Part shown: positions 35,748 to 45,133 of the stretch, piece by piece
Layout: every line of letters begins with the position of its first letter
Position numbering within the stretch: position 1 is the stretch's first letter
From: Bacteroidales bacterium
Lineage (GTDB): Bacteria; Bacteroidota; Bacteroidia; Bacteroidales; UBA1402
Reading direction: 5' to 3'
NCBI GenBank assembly: GCA_028709215.1
Contig: JAQVXI010000011.1
Location: 1 to 57,218, forward strand
DNA length: 57,218 nucleotides
Notes under the pieces: model-generated
Database searches by the model: none
Told to the model about the DNA's origin: nothing
What the model saw: the letters and a program-made list of their open reading frames with translations, nothing else
Position numbers and translations under genes: made by a program

Positions 35748-37703
35748 TTATTTGTAATTCCGTTGTTGAACCTTGGTAAATTCATAGTTCAGTTCTTCTT
35801 TTAGCAGCGTAGGCTCTTTGTCTTCTCCGGCATATTGCCAGCACGATACAAAAGAGAAATCTTCGTCGTGGCGAAGGGCTTCGCCTTCACCGGTTTGATG
35901 TTCTTCACGAAAATGTCCTCCACACGACTCTTCACGAACAAGGGCATCTCTCGCCATCAATTCACCAATTTCGAGGAAATCCGCGACGCGCAAGGCTTTT
36001 TCAAGTTCCGTATTTAAATCGTCGCCCTGTCCGGGAATAAACACATCCGACCAAAATTCTTTTTTAATCTTCTTTATTTCGGTTAAAGCCTTTTCCAAGC
36101 CGGCTTTGTTGCGTCCCATTCCGACAAAATCCCACATAATCAAACCTAGCTTCTTATGCAGACTGTCTACAGTTTGTTTGCCTTGAATTTTCATCAAACG
36201 ATCGATTCGATCCGAAACGGCTTTTTCAGCCTCCGTAAACTCGGGTAAATCGGTGGAAAAGCGAGGCGTACGAATCTCGTCTGCCAAATAGTTTTGAATG
36301 GTATACGGCAATACAAAATAACCGTCAGCCAAGCCCTGCATCAATGCAGAAGCACCAAGACGATTGGCTCCGTGATCCGAGAAGTTGGCTTCACCCAGGC
36401 AATACAGGCCCGGAATGGACGTTTGCAGCTCATAATCAACCCAAACGCCCCCCATCGTATAGTGGATAGCCGGATAGATCATCATCGGGGTTTCATAGGG
36501 GTTGTCGTCAACAATCTTTTCATACATCTGAAACAAGTTGCCATAACGAGCCTCAACCGTAGAACGACCCAGTCGTTGGATGGCATCCGAGAAATCCAGA
36601 TAAACGGCCAAACCGGTCGAACCAACTCCAAAACCGGCATCACAACGTTCTTTTGCCGCACGCGAAGCTACGTCCCTGGGAACCAGGTTCCCGAAAGCAG
36701 GATAACGACGTTCCAGATAATAATCGCGATCGTCTTCTGCAATTTGAGTCGGTTTTAATTTGCCGGTACGTATGGCTTCGGCATCTTCTTTTTTCTTCGG
36801 CACCCAAATGCGACCATCGTTGCGCAAAGACTCCGACATCAAGGTCAATTTGGATTGATTTTCACCATGTACCGGAATACAGGTCGGATGAATCTGTGCA
36901 AAACAAGGATTGGCAAAATAGGCTCCTTTCTTATAAATCTGCACCGCAACCGAGCCATTGGATCCCATCGCATTGGTTGATAAGAAAAAGGCATTGCCAT
37001 AACCGCCGGTTGCCACAACGACGGCATGTGCTGCAAAACGTTCAATCTTTCCGGTCACAAGATTCCGGGCAATAATGCCTCGTGCCTTTCCGTCAATCAA
37101 TACGACATCGAGCATTTCATAACGGGTATACAGTTTTACACTGCCCTTATTGACTTGTCTGCTCAACGCAGAATAAGCCCCCAAAAGCAATTGTTGCCCC
37201 GTCTGACCTTTTGCGTAAAAGGTGCGGGAAACCTGGGCTCCACCAAAAGAACGGTTGTCTAGCAGACCTCCGTATTCTCTGGCAAAAGGAACGCCCTGTG
37301 CAACACATTGATCGATGATGCTGTTGGATACTTCAGCAAGACGATACACGTTGGCCTCACGAGCACGGTAGTCACCTCCTTTAATTGTATCATAAAACAA
37401 TCGATACACAGAGTCCCCGTCGTTCTGATAATTCTTCGCAGCATTAATCCCTCCCTGTGCTGCAATGGAATGCGCACGTCTGGGGGAATCCTGAATGCAG
37501 AAATTCAACACATTAAATCCAAGCTCGCCCAAGGAAGCAGCTGCAGATGCACCTGCCAAACCCGTACCGACAACAATCACGTCAAGACGACGCTTATTGG
37601 CCGGATTGACCAGTTTCTGGTGAGCCTTGTAATTATTCCATTTTTCTGCCAGTGCTCCCTGAGGGATTTTGGCATCTATTTTTTTGGTTTCAGTTGTAGC
37701 CAT
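35748..37703 (-). CDS. sdhA: Succinate dehydrogenase/fumarate reductase flavoprotein subunit
   Basis: A 651-residue catalytic subunit with covalent FAD. The nucleotide motif [19 protein letters not shown] is at about 45-63. The FAD-linking histidine lies in [20 protein letters not shown] (about 79-98, His82). Active-site regions include [13 protein letters not shown] (about 263-275), RDVASRAA with its catalytic arginine, and the His/Arg pair in [11 protein letters not shown] and [14 protein letters not shown]. It oxidises succinate or, more likely in a fermenting Bacteroidales, reduces fumarate. It sits 12 bases after sdhC and six before sdhB. Confidence 0.95.
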   Translation of the reverse strand: MATTETKKIDAKIPQGALAEKWNNYKAHQKLVNPANKRRLDVIVVGTGLAGASAAASLGELGFNVLNFCIQDSPRRAHSIAAQGGINAAKNYQNDGDSVYRLFYDTIKGGDYRAREANVYRLAEVSNSIIDQCVAQGVPFAREYGGLLDNRSFGGAQVSRTFYAKGQTGQQLLLGAYSALSRQVNKGSVKLYTRYEMLDVVLIDGKARGIIARNLVTGKIERFAAHAVVVATGGYGNAFFLSTNAMGSNGSVAVQIYKKGAYFANPCFAQIHPTCIPVHGENQSKLTLMSESLRNDGRIWVPKKKEDAEAIRTGKLKPTQIAEDDRDYYLERRYPAFGNLVPRDVASRAAKERCDAGFGVGSTGLAVYLDFSDAIQRLGRSTVEARYGNLFQMYEKIVDDNPYETPMMIYPAIHYTMGGVWVDYELQTSIPGLYCLGEANFSDHGANRLGASALMQGLADGYFVLPYTIQNYLADEIRTPRFSTDLPEFTEAEKAVSDRIDRLMKIQGKQTVDSLHKKLGLIMWDFVGMGRNKAGLEKALTEIKKIKKEFWSDVFIPGQGDDLNTELEKALRVADFLEIGELMARDALVREESCGGHFREEHQTGEGEALRHDEDFSFVSCWQYAGEDKEPTLLKEELNYEFTKVQQRNYK

Positions 37704-37715
37704 ATCTCTTCTTGT

Positions 37716-38396
37716 TTAGCCCAGCAGGTTAATAATCAAATAATATACAGGTATTGCCATAAAAAGCAACACGATAACCGTTGAAAAGATGTTGGAAATC
37801 ACCTTAATGCGTGGCAACCAAACGGTGTTGCTTCCTCCGAGTGAATGCAATGCGCTCCAAAAACCATGTGTTAAATGAAACCACAAGGCGACGAGCCAGA
37901 CAATATACAAGAGGCAATAAACCGGGCTGGCAAACAGTTCCTGTACCAACGCAGCTCCTTCTACATGAAGCACCTCTCCGTTCAGCTTTGCCAGTAATTC
38001 CTGCAATTGCATTTTGTACCAGAAATTAAATAGGTGCAACGCGATGAAGCCCAAAACAATCGCACCCAAAACCAACATATTCTGAGAGGCCCAGTCCACT
38101 CCGGGAGCGTTTTTCTTCACTGCATACCGTTCTTTGCCTCTGGCAATGTAGTTTTGCAAAGAAAGCCAAAACGCATACACAATGTGTACCACAAATAAAA
38201 ACGCCAAACCCATGGTGGCAATCAGTGCGTACCAATTGGCCCCCAGAAACTTACAGATGGCGTCGTAGATTTCCGGCGAAAAGATCACAAAAATGTTCAT
38301 GATGCTGTGAAACAACAGGAACAGGATCAACGCCAGACCGGAGATGCTCATGATAAGCTTTCGTCCGATCGAGGAGTTAAAGATGAATAAACCCAT
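37716..38396 (-). CDS. sdhC: Succinate dehydrogenase/fumarate reductase cytochrome b subunit
   Basis: A 226-residue membrane anchor with five hydrophobic helices (for example IMSISGLALILFLLFHSIMN, LIATMGLAFLFVVHIVYAFW, MLVLGAIVLGFIALHLFNFW, CLLYIVWLVALWFHLTHGFW). Conserved histidines in LFHSIMN, VVHIVYAF, ALHLFNFW and WFHLTHGFW are the expected diheme ligands of the type B (Bacillus/Wolinella-like) complex II. It passes electrons between menaquinol and the flavoprotein. It is the first gene of the operon, with a full-consensus promoter about 70 bases upstream. Confidence 0.93.
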   Translation of the reverse strand: MGLFIFNSSIGRKLIMSISGLALILFLLFHSIMNIFVIFSPEIYDAICKFLGANWYALIATMGLAFLFVVHIVYAFWLSLQNYIARGKERYAVKKNAPGVDWASQNMLVLGAIVLGFIALHLFNFWYKMQLQELLAKLNGEVLHVEGAALVQELFASPVYCLLYIVWLVALWFHLTHGFWSALHSLGGSNTVWLPRIKVISNIFSTVIVLLFMAIPVYYLIINLLG

Positions 38397-38467
38397 ACGT
38401 TAGAATAATTAGTGTTTATAGATTAAGTCAGGAATGCCTGGTATGATTTGCATTGCATTTCAAAGCG

Positions 38468-38499
38468 CAAAAGTAAGCCAATTCGGGCTCAGACGCAAA
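38468..38499 (-). promoter_or_regulatory. Promoter of sdhCAB
   Basis: On the minus strand TTTG (38496-38499) and TACTTTTG (38468-38475) are 20 bases apart. The 5' leader would be about 65 bases, longer than at most genes here, leaving room for regulation; I see no clear hairpin. Confidence 0.65.
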
Positions 38500-38620
38500 C
38501 GATTACTGAAATATTTCTTTATATATTGATCCTCTATTGCATCCGTCTGCTTTTCAGGTAAATATAGCAACAATCTCCGGGTTTTTGCATTTAAAATCAC
38601 GTTAATTGAGAGATTATCAT

Positions 38621-38628
38621 TACTTTTG
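38621..38628 (+). promoter_or_regulatory. -7 box of the HIT-cysE operon
   Basis: TACTTTTG, 34 bases before the ATG at 38663 and 10 before the alternative ATG at 38639. It probably drives the long plus-strand run up to 44389. Confidence 0.45.
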
Positions 38629-38662
38629 ACATCCGGTAATGAACATAAAAAAGATACGACCC

Positions 38663-39085
38663 ATGCAAAAAGATCCAAATTGCCTATACTGCAGCAAGAA
38701 CCAGACCCAAAAAGATTTAATGATTGAAATCTGCGACCTTAGCGCATCCACTCTATTCTTGTTCAAGGAACAAACGTATCGAGGTAGATGCATCGTTGCA
38801 TACAAAGATCACGTCAACGAGCTGTTTGAATTAAGTGCAGCAGATCGCAATGCATTTATGGACGATGTCGCAAAAGTGGCCAAAGCCATGAGCCTTGCTT
38901 TTTCGGCAGAAAAGATCAATATGGGAGCCTACTCCGACAAGCTGAAACACCTTCATATGCATCTGGTTCCAAAATATGTAGATGGTCCGGATTTTGGAGG
39001 TACGTTTGTGATGAATCCACAAAAAGTCTACTTGAGCGAAGCAGAAAATGCCGAGCTGATCAAGCGCATTCTTGAAAATTTATAA
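38663..39085 (+). CDS. HIT family protein (histidine triad hydrolase)
   Basis: A 140-residue nucleotide-binding protein. The histidine triad HLHMHLVPKY (about 94-103) carries the catalytic histidines that hydrolyse nucleoside phosphoramidates or dinucleotides. An N-terminal zinc-type pair CLYC (about 7-10) and the strand RCIVAYKDHVNELFEL are also typical. An in-frame ATG at 38639 would add eight residues; ATG 38663 fits the family start MxxDxxCxYC better. The gene is seven bases from cysE. The physiological substrate is unknown. Confidence 0.9.
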   Translation: MQKDPNCLYCSKNQTQKDLMIEICDLSASTLFLFKEQTYRGRCIVAYKDHVNELFELSAADRNAFMDDVAKVAKAMSLAFSAEKINMGAYSDKLKHLHMHLVPKYVDGPDFGGTFVMNPQKVYLSEAENAELIKRILENL

Positions 39086-39091
39086 CAATCT

Positions 39092-40024
39092 ATGAACAGC
39101 AAGCACGCAGAAACCATCCGTCAGGCCATTCAAGAATTATCGGAATACGATCTGCTAAAAGGGCTTTGCCACGAGCAGCAACAGGCCTATCCAATGCCTT
39201 CAACGGACGTCTTGGAGAACATCATTCAGCTCTGCCGTGCCGTGCTATTTCCGGGTTATTTTGGCAATGCCAGCATTTCCCGACAAAATCTTACGTATCA
39301 TATTGGCATCAATGTTGAGGAAATATTTCAATTGCTAAGCGGCCAGATACAAGCCGGTCTTTGTTTTTCCTTGCAAACAGATACGGAGTCGTTGGAAGGA
39401 TGCAAAGAACAAACCTATCAGAAGGAACGCTGGATGGAAATCCGTGGGCACGCTGAATCATTGGCCATGTCCTTCATCCAAACCCTTCCGGAAATACGAT
39501 CCATTCTTGCTACCGACGTTACAGCCTCCTATAATGGAGATCCTGCCGCAGGAAGCATCGACGAGGTCATCTATTGCTATCCGGGCATACGTGCCATCAG
39601 CAACTACCGGATTGCACACAAATTGCTGGATTTGGGCGTCCCCATCATTCCAAGAATGATTACGGAGATGGCTCATTCAGAAACAGGCATCGACATTCAT
39701 CCCGGAGCAATTATTGGCGATCATTTTGCCATTGATCACGGCACCGGGGTTGTGATTGGTGCAACCGCCGTTATCGGCAATCACGTAAAACTCTATCAGG
39801 GTGTTACGCTGGGAGCCAAAAGTTTCCCGCTCGACGATGAAGGACATCCCATCAAGGGAATTCCACGTCACCCCATACTCAAAGATCACGTCATTATTTA
39901 TTCCAATGCTACCATCCTCGGACGAGTGATTATCGGAGAAGGTGCAACCATCGGCGGAAATATTTGGATCACAGAAGACGTGGCACCCAACACACGAATT
40001 ATACAGTCAAAGGCCAGAAAATGA
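39092..40024 (+). CDS. cysE: Serine O-acetyltransferase
   Basis: A 310-residue serine acetyltransferase that makes O-acetylserine for cysteine synthesis. The N-terminal ~130 residues are the helical SATase domain; the C-terminal left-handed beta helix of hexapeptide repeats runs from about 190 to 300 (HPGAIIGDHFAIDHGTGVVI with the catalytic Asp-His pair, then GNHVKLYQGVTLGAKSFP). It matches the EpsC/SATase group. Length is greater than E. coli CysE (273) because of the N-terminus. Its stop overlaps the next gene by four bases, tying it to an rRNA methyltransferase, with no sulfur genes adjacent. Confidence 0.92.
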   Translation: MNSKHAETIRQAIQELSEYDLLKGLCHEQQQAYPMPSTDVLENIIQLCRAVLFPGYFGNASISRQNLTYHIGINVEEIFQLLSGQIQAGLCFSLQTDTESLEGCKEQTYQKERWMEIRGHAESLAMSFIQTLPEIRSILATDVTASYNGDPAAGSIDEVIYCYPGIRAISNYRIAHKLLDLGVPIIPRMITEMAHSETGIDIHPGAIIGDHFAIDHGTGVVIGATAVIGNHVKLYQGVTLGAKSFPLDDEGHPIKGIPRHPILKDHVIIYSNATILGRVIIGEGATIGGNIWITEDVAPNTRIIQSKARK

Positions 40025-41184
40025 CCCAACAAACGTACATTGTTAAAACCATGCAAGGCTTGGAAGAAGTTCTTGCTGCAGAAATCCAAACCCTTGGGGG
40101 TAAAAATATTCAAATCGGCCGCAGAATGGTCTCCTTTGATGGAGACAAGCGCTTGCTTTACAAAGCAAACATCCATCTGCGCACCGCACTTAGAATCTTA
40201 CGACCCATTGCTGTCTTTCAGGCTCAAAACCCGGACGAGGTATATCAGGAAGTTCAAAAAATTGATTGGAATGCATTCATGACTTCCAAGCATACCTTTG
40301 CCATTGATGCGGTCGTCTATTCCGATCTCTTTCGCAACTCCAACTTTCTTTCGTATCGCGTAAAAGATGCCATCGCCGATTACTTTACCGAGTCAGAAGG
40401 CAAACGTCCCTCCGTCCGACTGCATAATCCGGACATTTATGTTCATGTACATGTTTCGCACGAGACCTGTACCATCGCATTGGACAGTTCGGGCGAATCG
40501 CTTCACAAACGTGGATACCGAGCAGACCAAAACGAAGCGCCACTCAATGAAGTCTTGGCTGCCGGAATGCTGCTTTTGGCCGGATGGAAAGGGCAATGCG
40601 ACTTCATCGACCCCATGTGTGGCTCCGGTACGCTTTTGATTGAAGCGGCGCTCATTGCTTTAAACATACCTCCGGGTATTTACCGGAAATCGTTCGCTTT
40701 TGAGAAATGGTTGGATTTTGATTCGGATGTGTTTGACGAACTTCTCAACGAAGATACCGACGAAACACCGTTTGCATTCAAGATCTACGGTTCGGACATT
40801 TCTCCCGTAGCCATAAAAATTGCAGAAAACAACGTGCGTAGTGCCAGCGTCTCCAAATATATCGAGCTGCAGACAAAGGGTTTCCAAAAACTGGATAGCA
40901 TTCCAAAAGAAGGACTCCTGGTCACCAATCCACCCTACGGCGAACGCATCAAACCCAACGATCTTCTCGGTTTATACGAGCAGTTGGGTGAACGATTGAA
41001 GCACTTGTTTCTCGGCTACAGCGCATGGATCCTGAGTTATCGGGAAGATTGTTTTGAAAAAATCGGACTGCGCCCATCCGAGAAGATTCGACTAATGAAT
41101 GGTCCGCTTGAATGCGAATTTCGTTGTTATGAAATTTTCAGCGGCAAACGCAAGGAGTTCATTTCCAACCGACAACATGAATGA
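40021..41184 (+). CDS. THUMP-domain class I RNA methyltransferase (RlmL/UPF0020 family)
   Basis: A 387-residue enzyme with an N-terminal ferredoxin-like plus THUMP RNA-binding region (about 1-160) and a C-terminal Rossmann methyltransferase. DFIDPMCGSGTLLIEAALIA (about 195-214) is SAM motif I and LLVTNPPYGERI (about 297-308) the NPPY catalytic motif for N2-guanine methylation. It corresponds to the first half of E. coli RlmL, which makes m2G2445 of 23S rRNA; the second (RlmK) half is absent. The frame opens at 39964, inside cysE, but ATG 40021 fits the family start and gives an ATGA overlap. Confidence 0.9.
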   Translation: MTQQTYIVKTMQGLEEVLAAEIQTLGGKNIQIGRRMVSFDGDKRLLYKANIHLRTALRILRPIAVFQAQNPDEVYQEVQKIDWNAFMTSKHTFAIDAVVYSDLFRNSNFLSYRVKDAIADYFTESEGKRPSVRLHNPDIYVHVHVSHETCTIALDSSGESLHKRGYRADQNEAPLNEVLAAGMLLLAGWKGQCDFIDPMCGSGTLLIEAALIALNIPPGIYRKSFAFEKWLDFDSDVFDELLNEDTDETPFAFKIYGSDISPVAIKIAENNVRSASVSKYIELQTKGFQKLDSIPKEGLLVTNPPYGERIKPNDLLGLYEQLGERLKHLFLGYSAWILSYREDCFEKIGLRPSEKIRLMNGPLECEFRCYEIFSGKRKEFISNRQHE

Positions 41185-41777
41185 GGATCCAACGAAAATT
41201 TTACGTTGTTTGGCATGGCCGTGAAACCGGAATTTACCGCGATTGGGCCAGTTGCAAGGCTCAAATAGAAGGTGTCGAGCAGGCAAAGTATAAATCGTTC
41301 CCAAGTCTTGAAGAAGCAGAGCAGGCCTACCGAAGCGGTTGGTCTGCCCCGAAGCGTCCTACCGGAAATCGCCCCACAGGTGAAGCCTACGCCGTAGATG
41401 CGGCATGTAGCGGAAATCCGGGCAAAATGGAATACCGCGGTGTTTTCCTGCCGAGTGGTGAGCAGATTTTCCATCAGGGCCCTTTTGAATACGGGACCAA
41501 CAATGTTGGGGAGTTTCTCGCAATCGTTCATGCATTGGCTTTACAAGTTAACAAATCGACCCATTATCCCATCTATTCAGACAGTGCCAACGCAATTACT
41601 TGGATACGAAAAAAGCATTGCAATACGAAGTTGGAACGGAATTCCAGAAATGAGCCTCTGTTTGAACTGATTGAACGGGCAGAAGCTTGGTTGGCAACGC
41701 ACAAATGGGATATTCCCATCCTAAAATGGGAGACCAGTTTGTGGGGAGAAATTCCGGCAGACTTTGGACGAAAGTAA
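41181..41777 (+). CDS. rnhA: Ribonuclease H with N-terminal hybrid-binding domain
   Basis: A 198-residue RNase H1-type enzyme that cuts RNA in RNA-DNA hybrids. The N-terminal RNase H1/viroplasmin-type domain is at about 4-50 (KFYVVWHGRETGIYRDWASC, then YKSFPSLEEAEQAY). The catalytic domain has all four acidic residues: the D of VDAACSGNPG (about 72), the E of NNVGEFLAIVHAL (about 110), the D of YSDSANA (about 132) and the D near the C-terminus (PADFG). It overlaps the methyltransferase gene by four bases. The standard TDGS is replaced by VDAACSG, as in this Bacteroidetes subgroup. Confidence 0.93.
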   Translation: MRIQRKFYVVWHGRETGIYRDWASCKAQIEGVEQAKYKSFPSLEEAEQAYRSGWSAPKRPTGNRPTGEAYAVDAACSGNPGKMEYRGVFLPSGEQIFHQGPFEYGTNNVGEFLAIVHALALQVNKSTHYPIYSDSANAITWIRKKHCNTKLERNSRNEPLFELIERAEAWLATHKWDIPILKWETSLWGEIPADFGRK

Positions 41778-41784
41778 ACAAAAC

Positions 41785-42606
41785 ATGGATTTTACAACGG
41801 CAGTAATCATCTCAACATACAACAACCCAATCTGGTTGGAGAAGGTTTTGTGGGGATACGAGCATCAAACTTATTCTGATTTTGACGTGATTCTGGCAGA
41901 CGATGGTTCCGGACCTGCTACGCGTGCCTTGATCGAACGCTTTCAAAGCAGAGGCATTTTGCGCATATCGCATGTCTGGCACGAAGACAATGGTTTTCAA
42001 AAAAGTAAAATATTAAATAAGGCGCTGGAAGCAGCACAGTCCGATTATTTAATTTTTACCGATCAGGATTGTATACCAAGAGAAGATTTTGTATCAACCC
42101 ATATCCGAATGGCTCGCAAAGGCTATTTTCTCTCTGGGGGTTATTACAAACTAAATCTACCGGTCAGTACACGCGTTCGCGAAGAAGATGTCTCCAATGG
42201 CTTTGTGTTTTCCAACCGCTGGCTCAAAGAACAAGGACAACCCATTGGGTTTAAAAACACAAAACTTTGGAGAAACGCCCTGTATGCACGCCTGATGAAT
42301 TCGATCACCCCAGCCAATGCGAGCTGGAACGGATGCAATGCTTCCGGTTGGCGCAGTGATATGATTCGTATCAATGGGTACAACGAGGACATGCAATACG
42401 GGGGCCAGGATCGGGAATTTGGTGAACGCCTCCGCAATTTGGGGATTCAATCCAAACAGATCCGGTATTCGGCAATCTGCGTCCACCTAGACCACAAGAG
42501 GCCCTACAAAACCAAAAAAAGTATTCAAAAGAACAAAGCCATCCGTCGATCTACTCGTACCCAAAACATCGTCCGTACGCCCAACGGCATCCAAAAACTG
42601 AGTTGA
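41785..42606 (+). CDS. Family 2 glycosyltransferase
   Basis: A 273-residue GT-A fold glycosyltransferase. It opens with AVIISTYNNPIWLEKVLWGY (about 6-25); the nucleotide-sugar DxD region is FTDQDCIPREDF (about 92-103). The C-terminal galactosyltransferase-like piece WNGCNASGWRSDMIRINGYN and DMQYGGQDREFGERL (about 178-213) includes the acceptor-binding ED/QD motif, here GQDRE. ATG 41785 is used; the frame opens at a TTG at 41764 inside rnhA. It probably adds one sugar to a lipopolysaccharide core or similar glycan. First of three adjacent family 2 enzymes. Confidence 0.9.
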   Translation: MDFTTAVIISTYNNPIWLEKVLWGYEHQTYSDFDVILADDGSGPATRALIERFQSRGILRISHVWHEDNGFQKSKILNKALEAAQSDYLIFTDQDCIPREDFVSTHIRMARKGYFLSGGYYKLNLPVSTRVREEDVSNGFVFSNRWLKEQGQPIGFKNTKLWRNALYARLMNSITPANASWNGCNASGWRSDMIRINGYNEDMQYGGQDREFGERLRNLGIQSKQIRYSAICVHLDHKRPYKTKKSIQKNKAIRRSTRTQNIVRTPNGIQKLS

Positions 42607-42608
42607 GC

Positions 42609-43448
42609 ATGCAACAAGCTTCGATACGCGCTTCGCTGATCATTTCGGTCTACGACAACATTCGCTTCTTAAAAGCGGTTCTGGACTCTGTGTGCAAACA
42701 ATCATGCATGGCTTTTGAAATTATCATCTCCGAAGATGCTGAACACACACAGGTAAAGGACTTTCTGGCCACATACCCGTTTTTGATGCCCTGGCAACAC
42801 CTGACACAGCCGGACAACGGATGGCAAAAAAACAGGGCTCTCAACCGGGCCATACGGGCAGCAAAATCGGATTACCTGATTTTGATCGATGGAGACTGTA
42901 TCCTACACCCCGATTTTGTCCGACAACACCTTTCTCATGCCGCATCCAATCGCATTTTAGCTGGCAAACGAATCAAGTTAAATCAGCGCATCAGCACGGA
43001 CTATTTATCCAAGAATGGACATCCTCTGATGCTGCACAAATACATCCTTCGACACTTTTTCCGACTAAAAAAAGAAGGGTTTCGATTTCACGAGGAAGGC
43101 TTGTTTTTGCCGGATTCCAGTTTGATTGGAACGTTGTTAAGAAAACGACGCGTCCGTGAACTTAAAGGCTGCAACATGTCCTTTCCCAAAGAGGCCATTC
43201 TGGCAATTAATGGATTTGACGAATCCTATCAACAACCCGCCATTGGCGAAGACGTTGATCTTACCTGGCGCTTTCGCGCGGCCGGCTATACCCTTCAATC
43301 CGTTCGAAACGCTGCCGTTCAATACCATCTCTACCACAAAGAGCATTGGCACGATCAATCGGAAAACAAAGCCAAAATGCTGTCCAATCAAAAAGCAAAT
43401 CGCTTTTTCTGTGAAATGGGTATCAACCAGCACATTGCAATCCCATGA
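42609..43448 (+). CDS. Family 2 glycosyltransferase
   Basis: A 279-residue GT2 enzyme. Motifs: LIISVYDNIRFLKAVLDSVC (about 10-29), LILIDGDCILHPDF (about 90-103), and the C-terminal LKGCNMSFPKEAILAINGFD with GEDVDLTWRF (about 190-225). The domain order matches the preceding gene, but the two are clearly diverged. ATG 42609 is used; a TTG at 42603 overlaps the upstream stop. Its product lacks any membrane segment, so it would act on the cytoplasmic face. Sugar and acceptor are unknown. Confidence 0.9.
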   Translation: MQQASIRASLIISVYDNIRFLKAVLDSVCKQSCMAFEIIISEDAEHTQVKDFLATYPFLMPWQHLTQPDNGWQKNRALNRAIRAAKSDYLILIDGDCILHPDFVRQHLSHAASNRILAGKRIKLNQRISTDYLSKNGHPLMLHKYILRHFFRLKKEGFRFHEEGLFLPDSSLIGTLLRKRRVRELKGCNMSFPKEAILAINGFDESYQQPAIGEDVDLTWRFRAAGYTLQSVRNAAVQYHLYHKEHWHDQSENKAKMLSNQKANRFFCEMGINQHIAIP

Positions 43449-44389
43449 ACTCAAACGAAGATCCCAAAAATCCGTTTCTATCCATCATCCTCTGCACGTA
43501 TAATGGACAAAACTACCTAAAACAGCAATTGGATTCGCTGCTTGCTCAAAGCTACGACCACTTTGAGGTTGTGGCGTTGGATGATCGTTCACAAGACGAG
43601 ACCTATGCGATCTTATGCTCGTATGCGGAAAAGGATAAACGCATTGTTGCAGAACAAAACAATCAGCAGCTGGGGCTGAATCAAAACTTCGAAAAAGGAA
43701 TTCGTAAAGCAAAAGGAAGCTACCTGTTAATCTGCGATCAGGATGATGTCTGGATGCCAAACAAATTGGAGGAGCTCGTTTCCAATCTCAACGGAAGTCT
43801 GCTGTATTTTCACAATTCCAACTACATGGACGCAGACGATCGTCTTTTGGGAAAAACATTGTCCGACAAGTTCCGAATGCGATCCAATCCCCACCCCTTG
43901 GCTTTCTTGCTTTTAAATTCGATAACCGGTCACACCTGCATGTTTGATCGTAGCCTCATCGATCGAAATCTGTTACCCTTTCCCTCCATGGTTTATTACG
44001 ACAACTGGGTCGGTTTCATTGCATCCTTAAACGGATCGTGCACCTACATCGACCGGTGCTTGGTCAATTATCGCATGCACGGGAAGAACTTCGCTGCTTC
44101 CAAAAGGAAACCCAAGCGGCTCAATGCAGCCCTTCGTCTTCAATTTCAAAAACACATGATTGCTTTTGGAAATGCCTTTCCTGACAACAGCCCAACCCGT
44201 CAATGGTTGCTGCGCATAGCAAAAACCTACGAGACGCAATCCATGCGTAACAATCTTACCCGAGGTCTGTTACTGGCATCCAACTTTCGCTTACTGACTC
44301 AATTCCGAAAAAAGAACCAACTTCACAGCCTCGCTTTGTGCATAAAAATGGCCTACAAGCCTTTACCGAATCACATGCCACAGGCGTAA
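43445..44389 (+). CDS. Family 2 glycosyltransferase (rhamnosyltransferase-like)
   Basis: A 314-residue GT2 enzyme. FLSIILCTYNGQNYLKQQLD (about 11-30), VALDDRSQDETYAIL and CDQDDVWMPNKLEEL (about 98-112) are the nucleotide-sugar motifs of the WfgS/rhamnosyltransferase-like subgroup, distinct from the two upstream. The C-terminal ~80 residues form a helical region rich in basic residues. Its ATG overlaps the previous stop by four bases. The last 27 bases overlap, tail to tail, with the sugar-kinase gene on the minus strand. Confidence 0.9.
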   Translation: MNSNEDPKNPFLSIILCTYNGQNYLKQQLDSLLAQSYDHFEVVALDDRSQDETYAILCSYAEKDKRIVAEQNNQQLGLNQNFEKGIRKAKGSYLLICDQDDVWMPNKLEELVSNLNGSLLYFHNSNYMDADDRLLGKTLSDKFRMRSNPHPLAFLLLNSITGHTCMFDRSLIDRNLLPFPSMVYYDNWVGFIASLNGSCTYIDRCLVNYRMHGKNFAASKRKPKRLNAALRLQFQKHMIAFGNAFPDNSPTRQWLLRIAKTYETQSMRNNLTRGLLLASNFRLLTQFRKKNQLHSLALCIKMAYKPLPNHMPQA

Positions 44390-45133
44390 GGCCTTTTTGC
44401 GTCTGCCCTTTCGTTGAAAATGCAAATCGTTGTCTGAAATATGCTTGTATACCGCATTAAAGCAAGACTGCTCGTCAAAACCACGCGCACGCGCATAGGC
44501 GGATGTCATGATTCGAATAAAGTCACGATCGCCGCGCAAACGCTCCATGTTTTTACAGCCTTTTTTCATATCTATGGGCTCAAAACGCATGCGATTCAAG
44601 TCGACCAAACAAAAGGACAACCGTCCGTCTCGTTCCTCAAACAAGACATTCCCTATGGAAAGATCCTTATGCAAAACGCCCGAATCGTGCAAATGGGCAA
44701 TAAATAGCCCCAACGCCTCAGCGATTTGGGAACGATCACCCAGCGCCGTAGCTCTAAATTCACGCAAAGTCCTTGGATACGTACATTGTTGAGAGACATA
44801 ATACGATGCGTTCAATAATCCAAAATGAAAGCATTCAACATACGCCATTGGAAGCGGAACTTCAATGTGAAGTTCCTTCAAACGCAGGGAGTTTTCGTAG
44901 GCCCGAGCCGCTTTAGACTTACGAAAAAAGGAATAAGCAACCCGATTGACGATATGAGGTGTACGAAAGCGTTTTACATTCAATAAAAGGCCTTCGTGCT
45001 CAAACACACGTATTTCATTTCTCCCTTTGTAAATACACGTACCACCCGACTCAAACTGCTCGTCGATGGATTTAACAAAAAAATCCAACGATTTATAATC
45101 GGCGTGTATACTTATTTTTTTTCGTTCAGACAT
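44363..45133 (-). CDS. Lipopolysaccharide kinase (Kdo/InaA family)
   Basis: A 256-residue protein of the Kdo/heptose kinase (WaaP/KdkA/InaA) group, a protein-kinase-like fold that phosphorylates an inner-core sugar of lipopolysaccharide. The nucleotide lysine lies in LLLNVKRFRTPHIV (about 50-63). The catalytic loop is VLHKDLSIGNVLFEE (about 154-168) and the metal aspartate is in CLVDLNRMRF (about 177-186). The kinase core is complete. It overlaps the upstream GT9 gene by 22 bases, one operon with GT9 and DUF4254. Kdo is the probable acceptor in Bacteroidetes, but that is inferred. Confidence 0.87.
   Translation of the reverse strand: MSERKKISIHADYKSLDFFVKSIDEQFESGGTCIYKGRNEIRVFEHEGLLLNVKRFRTPHIVNRVAYSFFRKSKAARAYENSLRLKELHIEVPLPMAYVECFHFGLLNASYYVSQQCTYPRTLREFRATALGDRSQIAEALGLFIAHLHDSGVLHKDLSIGNVLFEERDGRLSFCLVDLNRMRFEPIDMKKGCKNMERLRGDRDFIRIMTSAYARARGFDEQSCFNAVYKHISDNDLHFQRKGRRKKALRLWHVIR

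Noticed and set aside
36294-37075. Two open frames (154 and 140 codons) opposite sdhA
   Set aside because: Antisense shadows of a fully conserved flavoprotein gene.
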